DNA of 64,000 nucleotides from UBA2396 sp038042175 (lineage in GTDB: Bacteria; Planctomycetota; Phycisphaerae; Phycisphaerales; UBA1924): contig CAYHQQ010000013.1 in NCBI GenBank assembly GCA_964358855.1, forward strand, positions 17,219 to 81,218. The letters run 5' to 3'. Position numbers and translations under genes: made by a program. Shown here in pieces: positions 34,984 through 41,323 of the stretch. The first letter of the stretch is position 1. Each line of letters begins with the position of its first letter. The notes under the pieces are model-generated. The model worked only from the letters and a program-made list of their open reading frames with translations. It did no database searches and had not been told where the DNA came from.

Positions 34984-35154
34984 ATGGTTACGGACATGAT
35001 GATCGCCGTCTTTCTCATCCTCGGAATTGTGTGCTTCGTCTTGGGCACCGGCCTGGTGCTGGGGTGCCAGGCCCTGATGCCCCCGCCGCCTCGCAGGATC
35101 GAGGAAGTCCCCAAGAACTCGCGCCCGTCTCAACACCTGGGAGGTGTCTCATGA
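34984..35154 (+). CDS. Small membrane peptide at the head of the kdp operon
   Basis: A 56-residue peptide with one strong N-terminal helix (MIAVFLILGIVCFVLGTGLVLG) and a Pro/Arg-rich tail (PPPPRRIEEVPKN). Its TGA overlaps the kdpF ATG as ATGA, so it is almost certainly translated together with kdpF. ATGs at 34996 and 34999 are also possible starts. It is short enough to be missed in routine gene calling. I do not recognise a family; the position suggests an accessory peptide of the KdpFABC pump, by analogy with KdpF. A Cys in LVLGC could be a weak lipobox, but no basic n-region supports that. Confidence 0.65.
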   Translation: MVTDMMIAVFLILGIVCFVLGTGLVLGCQALMPPPPRRIEEVPKNSRPSQHLGGVS

Positions 35155-35243
35155 CCTGGATCCACGTCGCCGGCGCCATCGTCGCCGCCCTCTTGCTCGT
35201 CTACCTCCTGGTCGCCCTGCTCAAGCCGGAGAAGTTCCAGTGA
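35151..35243 (+). CDS. kdpF: K+-transporting ATPase subunit KdpF
   Basis: A 30-residue single-helix peptide ending LLKPEKF, the usual C-terminus of KdpF, which stabilises the KdpABC complex in the membrane. It overlaps the small upstream ORF at its start (ATGA) and kdpA at its end (GTG inside the last codons), so three small steps of translational coupling feed into kdpA. Confidence 0.93.
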   Translation: MTWIHVAGAIVAALLLVYLLVALLKPEKFQ

Positions 35244-37135
35244 ACATCACCACCACACTCGGCTCATCGATCGCCTCACTCCCGGCGAACGGGTGGGCCC
35301 AGCTCGCGCTTTACATGGTCGTGCTCATCGCGTTGGCCAAACCCCTGGGCTGGTTCATGGCCCGCGTGTACGACGGGAAGGCCCCCTTTGGCCTCTCTCG
35401 CCTCCTGGGCCCGATCGAACGCCTCTTCTACCGCCTCGGCGGCGTGCGTGAAGCCGATCCCATGACCTGGCGGACCTACGCCATCGCCATCCTGCTCTTC
35501 AACGCCCTGGGCTTTGGCGTCGTCTTCGCCCTGCAGGTGCTCCAGAGCTCGCTCCCGGCAAACCCGCAAGGCCTCGCCGATGTCGAGCCAAGCTCCGCCT
35601 TCAACACCGCCATCAGCTTTGTCACCAACACCAACTGGCAGGGCTACGGCGGCGAAGTGACCATGTCGTACCTGACCCAGATGCTCGGGCTGAGCGTCCA
35701 GAACTTCCTCAGCGCCGCCACCGGCATGGCCGTGCTCGTCGCCCTCATCCGCGGCCTTGTCAAGAAGCACTCAACCGACATCGGCAACGCCTGGGTCGAC
35801 CTCACTCGCAGCACGCTCTACATCCTGCTCCCCCTCTCGTTCATCTTCGCGATCTTCCTGGTCAGCCAGGGCGTCGTGCAGACCTTCAAGCCTTACCAGA
35901 CCGTCGCGCTCACGGTACCGCTGAGCTACGACGAGCCCGTAAAGGACGCGGCCGGCGAGCCCGTGATGAACGCCGACGGCACGCCCAAGACCACGCCCGT
36001 CGCCGTCACGACGCAGACGATCCCCCTGGGCCCGGCGGCCTCCCAGATCGCGATTAAGCAGCTCGGCACCAATGGCGGCGGCTTCTTCAACGTCAACTCG
36101 GCACACCCGCTCGAGAACCCCACCGGCCTGGCCAACTTCTTCGAACTGCTCGCGATTCTGCTCATCCCCGCGGCCTTGTGTTGGATGTACGGCGACATGG
36201 TCAAGGACCGGCGCCAGGGCTGGGCGATCCTGGCCGCCATGTCCGCGATCTTCGTGGTCCTACTGGCTTCGACGGCCTCCTTCGAGCAGGCGGGCAATCC
36301 GCGCCTCGACAAGATCTCCATCGGCGACGTCGCCTCCCCCACCACCCCCACCACCGTCGCGATCGATCAGCACGCCTCCGACCTGCACTCCGGCGGCAAC
36401 ATGGAAGGCAAAGAAACACGCTTTGGCATCGCCAACTCGGCCCTGTGGGCGACCGCCACCACCGCCGCCAGCAACGGCTCGGTCAACTCCATGCACGACT
36501 CCTACACGCCCCTGGGCGGGCTCATCCCCATGTGGCTCATGCAACTGGGCGAGGTCGTGTACGGCGGCGTGGGCTGCGGGCTCTACGGCATGCTGCTCTT
36601 CGTCATCATCGGCGTCTTTGTCTCCGGGCTCATGGTGGGCCGCACGCCCGAGTACCTGGGCAAGAAGATCGAGCCTTTCGAGATGAAGATGGCCAGCATC
36701 GCCATCCTCATTCCGTGTGCCCTCGTGCTCGTCGGCACCGCGATCGCGGTCGTCTGGCCGCCCGAGCTGGGCGGCGCCGGCGGCACCAGCAACCCGGGCC
36801 CCCACGGATTCAGCCAGATCCTCTACGCCCTCTCCTCCGCCAGCAACAACAACGGCTCGGCCTTCGCCGGCCTCTCCGCCAACACGAAGTTCTACAACAC
36901 GCTCCTGGGCCTGGCCATGTTCTTCGCACGCTTTGGCGTTCTGATTCCGGTGCTGGCCATCGCGGGCTCGCTCGCCGCCAAGAACCAAACGCCCAGCACC
37001 TCGGGCACGCTGCCCACCCACACGCCGCTCTTCGTCGTGCTGCTCATCGCCGTCGTCGTCGTCGTGGGCGCCCTGACCTTCATTCCCGCCCTGGCCCTCG
37101 GGCCGATCGTCGAGCAGTTGCAACTGAACAACTAA
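35240..37135 (+). CDS. kdpA: K+-transporting ATPase subunit KdpA
   Basis: The channel-like K+-translocating subunit, 631 residues, somewhat longer than the E. coli protein (557). Pore-loop regions seen include SFVTNTNWQGYGGE and IKQLGTNGGGFFNVNSAHPLENP, and about ten hydrophobic segments are spread along the chain. The extra length lies partly in a periplasmic-side insertion (VKDAAGEPVMNADGTPKTTP) before the second pore loop. The start is GTG 35240 overlapping the kdpF stop; the in-frame sequence upstream would merely read kdpF in another frame. kdpB follows 13 bases downstream. Confidence 0.96.
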   Translation: MNITTTLGSSIASLPANGWAQLALYMVVLIALAKPLGWFMARVYDGKAPFGLSRLLGPIERLFYRLGGVREADPMTWRTYAIAILLFNALGFGVVFALQVLQSSLPANPQGLADVEPSSAFNTAISFVTNTNWQGYGGEVTMSYLTQMLGLSVQNFLSAATGMAVLVALIRGLVKKHSTDIGNAWVDLTRSTLYILLPLSFIFAIFLVSQGVVQTFKPYQTVALTVPLSYDEPVKDAAGEPVMNADGTPKTTPVAVTTQTIPLGPAASQIAIKQLGTNGGGFFNVNSAHPLENPTGLANFFELLAILLIPAALCWMYGDMVKDRRQGWAILAAMSAIFVVLLASTASFEQAGNPRLDKISIGDVASPTTPTTVAIDQHASDLHSGGNMEGKETRFGIANSALWATATTAASNGSVNSMHDSYTPLGGLIPMWLMQLGEVVYGGVGCGLYGMLLFVIIGVFVSGLMVGRTPEYLGKKIEPFEMKMASIAILIPCALVLVGTAIAVVWPPELGGAGGTSNPGPHGFSQILYALSSASNNNGSAFAGLSANTKFYNTLLGLAMFFARFGVLIPVLAIAGSLAAKNQTPSTSGTLPTHTPLFVVLLIAVVVVVGALTFIPALALGPIVEQLQLNN

Positions 37136-37148
37136 AGGGGGAACGCTC

Positions 37149-39299
37149 ATGACCACATCAACCAACAGTACCGCCGCCCGCAAGACCTTCGACCTCGCGA
37201 TCGTGAAACCCGCGATCGGTGCGGCCTTCGCCAAGCTCTCACCCCGGGCCCAGGTCCGAAACCCCGTGATGTTCGTCGTCTTCATCGGGAGCATCTTCAC
37301 CACGATCCTGTTCGTGCAGGCGATGGTCAGCACGGGCGAGGCCCCGTGGACGTTTATCCTGGGCATCTCGCTGTGGCTCTGGTTCACGGTGATCTTCGCC
37401 AACTTCGCCGAGGCGATGGCCGAGGGACGCGGCAAGGCCCAGGCGGCGTCGCTGCGGAAGACCAAGACGGACGTTTCGGCAAAGATCATCGAGGGGTATG
37501 TTGCTGGCAAGGGAATCACGGGCTGGAAGCCCGTGCCACGGTCGGCGGCCACGCTCCGCAAAGGCGACATCACGCTCGTCGAGGCCGGGGAGATCATCCC
37601 GGGCGACGGCGAGGTCATCGAGGGCGTCGCGTCGGTCAACGAAGCGGCCGTCACCGGCGAATCCGCCCCCGTCATCCGCGAATCGGGCGGCGACCGCTCC
37701 TCCGTGGTCGGCGGAACGCGTGTCCTGAGCGACTGGATCGTCGTCCGCATCGCGACCAACCCGGGCGAGTCGTTCATCGACCGCATGATCGCCCTGGTCG
37801 AGGGCGCCAAGCGTCAGAAGACGCCCAACGAGATCGCCCTGGACATCCTGCTCGCGGGATTCACGATCATCTTTCTGCTCGCGACCGTGACGCTCCTGCC
37901 CTTCTCGATCTACGCGGTGGCGCAGGCGAAGGCCGCCGATGCGGCCCGCGCCGCCTCGCCCGTAACGGTGACGACACTGATCGCACTGCTCGTCTGCCTC
38001 ATCCCCACCACCATCGGCGGGCTTCTCTCGGCGATTCGCATCGCGGGCATGGACCGGCTCGTGCAGGCCAACGTGATCGCGACGAGCGGGCGCGCCGTTG
38101 AGGCCGCGGGCGACGTTGATGTCCTTCTGCTCGATAAAACGGGCACGATCACACTGGGCAACCGCCAGGCGTCGCAGTTTGTGCCCGCCGACGCGTCGAT
38201 CAAGCTCGAGGAGCTCGCCGACGCCGCGCAGCTTTCCTCTCTCGCCGACGAAACACCCGAAGGCCGCAGCATCGTCGTGCTCGCCAAGCAGAAGTACGCC
38301 CTGCGCGAACGCCAGATCCACGAGATCGGCGCGACGTTCGTCCCCTTCTCGGCCAACACCCGCATGTCGGGCGTCAACCTCGAAGGACGCGAGATCCGCA
38401 AGGGCTCGGCCGACGCGATCGACGGCTGGCTCAACCGCATGTCGGGCGGCTCTACGCGGCTCACCGACGCCGTGCGCAAGAGCGTCGACGAGGTCGCCAA
38501 GCGCGGGAGCACACCGCTGGTCGTTGCCGAGTGGGTCTTTGGAGCCCCGCAAGGGCGCGGTCGCACGCTGGGCGTCATCGAGCTCAAGGACGTGGTCAAA
38601 GGCGGCATCGCCGAGCGCTTCGCCGAGCTGCGTCGCATGGGCATCAAGACCGTCATGATCACCGGCGACAACCCCGTGACCGCCGCCGCCATCGCGGCCG
38701 AGGCCGGTGTCGACGACTTCCTCGCCCAGGCGACCCCTGAGAACAAGCTCGACCTGATCCGTCAGTATCAGCAGGGCGGGCGTCTGGTCGCCATGACCGG
38801 CGACGGCACCAACGACGCCCCGGCCTTGGCCCAGGCCGACGTCGCCGTCGCGATGAACTCGTGGACGCAGGCCGCCAAAGAGGCCGGCAACATGGTCGAC
38901 CTCGACAGCAACCCCACCAAGCTCATCGAGATCGTGCGAATCGGCAAGCAGCTCCTGATGACCCGCGGCTCGCTGACAACTTTCAGCATCGCCAACGACG
39001 TCGCCAAGTATTTCGCGATCATCCCCGCCGCCTTCGCGACGACCTACCCCGAGCTCGACGCCCTCAACATCATGCGTCTCAACCCCGCGACAGCCATCCT
39101 CTCCAGCGTCATCTTCAACGCCCTCATCATCGTCGTCCTCATTCCCCTGGCCCTGCGGGGCGTGAAGTACAAGCCCGTCGAGGCCAGCCTCCTGCTCCGC
39201 AACAACCTGCTCGTCTACGGCCTGGGCGGGCTCATCGTCCCGTTCATCGGCATCAAGCTCATCGATCTGTTGGTCGAGCGCATTTGGAGCGGCTCATGA
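37149..39299 (+). CDS. kdpB: K+-transporting P-type ATPase subunit KdpB
   Basis: The ATP-hydrolysing subunit, 716 residues. The phosphorylation site is DKTGTITLGN (Asp329), the actuator motif TGES lies at 169-172, and the hinge motif is MTGDGTNDAPALAQADVAVAMN. Hydrophobic pairs are near residues 38-80, 225-260 and 590-700. Two oddities: residues 121-131 (ITGWKPVPRSA) are encoded by a palindromic repeat, and residue 572 is Trp in AMNSWTQAAKE where KdpB normally has Gly. An AAGGGGG ribosome site precedes ATG 37149. The next gene in the sense direction is kdpC, but an antisense gene lies between. Confidence 0.96.
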   Translation: MTTSTNSTAARKTFDLAIVKPAIGAAFAKLSPRAQVRNPVMFVVFIGSIFTTILFVQAMVSTGEAPWTFILGISLWLWFTVIFANFAEAMAEGRGKAQAASLRKTKTDVSAKIIEGYVAGKGITGWKPVPRSAATLRKGDITLVEAGEIIPGDGEVIEGVASVNEAAVTGESAPVIRESGGDRSSVVGGTRVLSDWIVVRIATNPGESFIDRMIALVEGAKRQKTPNEIALDILLAGFTIIFLLATVTLLPFSIYAVAQAKAADAARAASPVTVTTLIALLVCLIPTTIGGLLSAIRIAGMDRLVQANVIATSGRAVEAAGDVDVLLLDKTGTITLGNRQASQFVPADASIKLEELADAAQLSSLADETPEGRSIVVLAKQKYALRERQIHEIGATFVPFSANTRMSGVNLEGREIRKGSADAIDGWLNRMSGGSTRLTDAVRKSVDEVAKRGSTPLVVAEWVFGAPQGRGRTLGVIELKDVVKGGIAERFAELRRMGIKTVMITGDNPVTAAAIAAEAGVDDFLAQATPENKLDLIRQYQQGGRLVAMTGDGTNDAPALAQADVAVAMNSWTQAAKEAGNMVDLDSNPTKLIEIVRIGKQLLMTRGSLTTFSIANDVAKYFAIIPAAFATTYPELDALNIMRLNPATAILSSVIFNALIIVVLIPLALRGVKYKPVEASLLLRNNLLVYGLGGLIVPFIGIKLIDLLVERIWSGS
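37517..37535. repeat. Palindromic repeat inside kdpB
   Basis: CACGGGCT / AGCCCGTG with a GGA loop, followed by CCACGG. The palindrome is read in frame as TGWKPVP. It lies in the linker between the start of the actuator domain and the LRKGD segment. I recall the same string as a dispersed element in planctomycetes. Confidence 0.75.
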
Positions 39300-39316
39300 G
39301 AATCTCGACGTTTCGT

Positions 39317-40027
39317 TCATGTTCCCATGTCGCGCAGGTACTTAATGGGGTAGAGTTCCGAACCCTCGGGCGCCGCGTCGATCGAGTCGGTGCTGGCGTA
39401 CCGGATGATTCCACCAAGCACATCGGGCAACTCCTCCCACACACGTTCTCCCCACGCCTTGAGGTCCGCCGCCCACGGTTCGCTCATCTCGCTGTCTCCA
39501 TCGTGAGTCCACCAGCAGATGCTTCCTGCCATCTCGCCCCGGAGCACGATGTACCAGCGGTCCGGCGTGAAGTTAATTCCAGCGAACGGAAGAATATCAT
39601 CGAAGCCGTAGGGCAGTCCCTCAAAGGCTTGATCGACTCCGTCGAAGAACCAGTCCTTCATCTCGTCGCGCAACATAGACCACTCATGAGGCGGATAAAT
39701 CAAGACCGCTCCAGCGAGGGCCTGGTACTCCTGTGTTTCCGGTTCCAGTTGCTCATGACGTTCAGTCAGCCGTCGCGACACCCACAGACCCAGCCCAACG
39801 CCGTTGTGCAGCACCTCCCGCAGTTGCCGGATGCTCGGCAGATCTGGGAGCGCAGCGAGGGCGGCCAGCCCCGCCTCCACGTCCGGCGAATTCGTATTGG
39901 CCGCGGCAAGCGTGCGGTGAACAAGCGGGACCCGGTAGTGCACCTCGGGCCCTTTGGTGCGGAGTGCCTTGCAGATAAAGCCAGGCGAAGGATCGTCCAA
40001 TCCCGGAAGTACTTCAGAAGTAGGCAT
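39317..40027 (-). CDS. SMI1/KNR4 (SUKH)-like protein inserted in kdp operon
   Basis: A 236-residue soluble protein on the strand opposite to kdp, lying exactly between kdpB and kdpC. The C-terminal half resembles SUKH (SMI1/KNR4) proteins: DDILPFAGINFTPDRWYIVL, SICWWTHDGDSE, then PWAADLKAWGERVWEELP. Many SUKH proteins are immunity proteins for polymorphic toxins. No toxin gene is seen here. The N-terminal 100 residues are not recognised. The start ATG 40027 follows a TACCAT hexamer by five bases, so it may have its own leaderless promoter. Family call is moderate. Confidence 0.55.
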   Translation of the reverse strand: MPTSEVLPGLDDPSPGFICKALRTKGPEVHYRVPLVHRTLAAANTNSPDVEAGLAALAALPDLPSIRQLREVLHNGVGLGLWVSRRLTERHEQLEPETQEYQALAGAVLIYPPHEWSMLRDEMKDWFFDGVDQAFEGLPYGFDDILPFAGINFTPDRWYIVLRGEMAGSICWWTHDGDSEMSEPWAADLKAWGERVWEELPDVLGGIIRYASTDSIDAAPEGSELYPIKYLRDMGT

Positions 40028-40124
40028 GACTCATGGTACCAGATGTCCGCAGAAAATGCCTCGCGCGGTTCCCATGTCGAACTTGTATATGGTCGTCGGT
40101 TCCAGTCACAGGAGGTTTAGTCCC

Positions 40125-40763
40125 ATGGCATCGCTCCTCCGCCCCGCAATCGTCATCTTCGCCGGCCTCACACTCGTCACCGGCGTCGTCTACCCCCTCG
40201 CCGTCACGGGAGTCGCCCAGGGCGTCTTCTCCCGTCAGGCCAACGGCTCGATCATCACTCAGGCGGACGGCAACGCCGTCGGCTCCTCTCTCATCGGCCA
40301 AGACTTCTCTGCGGGCGAACCCAAGGACGCGGCCAAGTGGTTCTGGGGAAGGCCCAGCGCGACCGGCCCCGTGCCCTACACGTCGTTCAACGCCGACAAG
40401 TCGACCGGCTCGTCGGGCAGCAACCTGGGGCCGACCAATCCGGCACTCGTCGACAACGCCAAGTCCAGAGTCGAAGCCCTGAACGCCGCCGACACGGCCG
40501 TCGGGCTCGTGCGAGCCGCCAATAGCACCGGCATTCCTATCGATCTCGTCACCTCCTCCGGAAGCGGCCTGGACCCGCACATCTCGCCCGCGGCCGCGGA
40601 GTATCAGGTGGCACGCGTCGCCAAGGCACGGGGCCTGAGCGAAGATGCCCTTCGTCGACTCGTCGCACAGTACACCCAGGGGCGTTCAGTGGGATTCCTG
40701 GGCGAACCGGTCGTGAACGTGCTGGGCCTCAACCTCGCGCTCAACGACTTGCATGGTCAATAA
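40125..40763 (+). CDS. kdpC: K+-transporting ATPase subunit KdpC
   Basis: A 212-residue single-pass membrane protein. The N-terminal helix is AIVIFAGLTLVTGVVYPLAV; conserved parts are NGSIITQADGNAVGSSLIGQ, YTSFNADKSTGSSGSNLGPTNP, ASGSGLDPHISPAAAEYQ (here TSSGSGLDPHI) and VGFLGEPVVNVLGLNLAL. KdpC stabilises the KdpFABC complex. AGGAGG lies nine bases before ATG 40125. It is about 820 bases away from kdpB because of the antisense insertion, so its expression with kdpFAB needs transcription through that gene. Confidence 0.95.
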   Translation: MASLLRPAIVIFAGLTLVTGVVYPLAVTGVAQGVFSRQANGSIITQADGNAVGSSLIGQDFSAGEPKDAAKWFWGRPSATGPVPYTSFNADKSTGSSGSNLGPTNPALVDNAKSRVEALNAADTAVGLVRAANSTGIPIDLVTSSGSGLDPHISPAAAEYQVARVAKARGLSEDALRRLVAQYTQGRSVGFLGEPVVNVLGLNLALNDLHGQ

Positions 40764-40771
40764 TCATCAGG

Positions 40772-41314
40772 ATGTCCTTCGTGCTTCCACAACACCTCAC
40801 GTCCGATCGCGACGCGCTTGTGGCCGAAATCCACGAGGCCTTTCGCGGCGTCACTCGCGTCGGAGGACGTTCATGGCGTGCCGCCTACCGGAGCGACTAT
40901 GACGGACTCGCTCCCGACGATCGTCAGCTCTTGGAGATTCCAGACAACGACCGGTCTTGGGAAGAACTTGCCGCGGGCACAGCATGGGATGACGACAGCC
41001 TCGGGGGTGGTGGATTCAGCTTCCTCGATGCCATCGGCTTTCGCTACTACCTGCCGGCCGCGATGGTTCGGTCCATTCAACGCGGAAATAGTTCGAACCT
41101 CGCACTCAAGCTCACGTTGCCGGAGCCCGACACGCACCTTCATGAACATATTCTTCACAGACTCTCACTGCTCAACGAAGAACAGTGCCGCGTCGTTGCA
41201 AACTTTCTGCAGTTCATGCTGACGCTGGACCTCCACAATGGCACAAGTCTGGAAGGGTCCAACTGGAGAATCGCTCTAAACAGCCACTGGGCCCCTTTCT
41301 TCCGCCTCCGCTGA
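40772..41314 (+). CDS. DUF6714-like protein between kdpC and kdpD
   Basis: A 180-residue soluble protein that starts eight bases after the kdpC stop and ends nine bases before kdpD, so it behaves as an operon member. It resembles the DUF6714 group: HEAFRGVTRVGG, WEELAAGTAWDDD, FSFLDAIGFRYYLPAAMVRSI, then a helical C-terminal part on resident LSLLNEEQCRVVANFLQFML. Function unknown. Proteins of this type are often found singly and near SUKH-like or immunity-type genes; the one at 39317 is such a neighbour. Confidence 0.6.
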   Translation: MSFVLPQHLTSDRDALVAEIHEAFRGVTRVGGRSWRAAYRSDYDGLAPDDRQLLEIPDNDRSWEELAAGTAWDDDSLGGGGFSFLDAIGFRYYLPAAMVRSIQRGNSSNLALKLTLPEPDTHLHEHILHRLSLLNEEQCRVVANFLQFMLTLDLHNGTSLEGSNWRIALNSHWAPFFRLR

Positions 41315-41323
41315 TTGCACTCG

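Noticed and set aside
39317..41314. A toxin-immunity module in the kdp operon.
   Set aside because: Only immunity-type families are seen; no toxin, secretion tag or Rhs/PAAR-like gene lies nearby.
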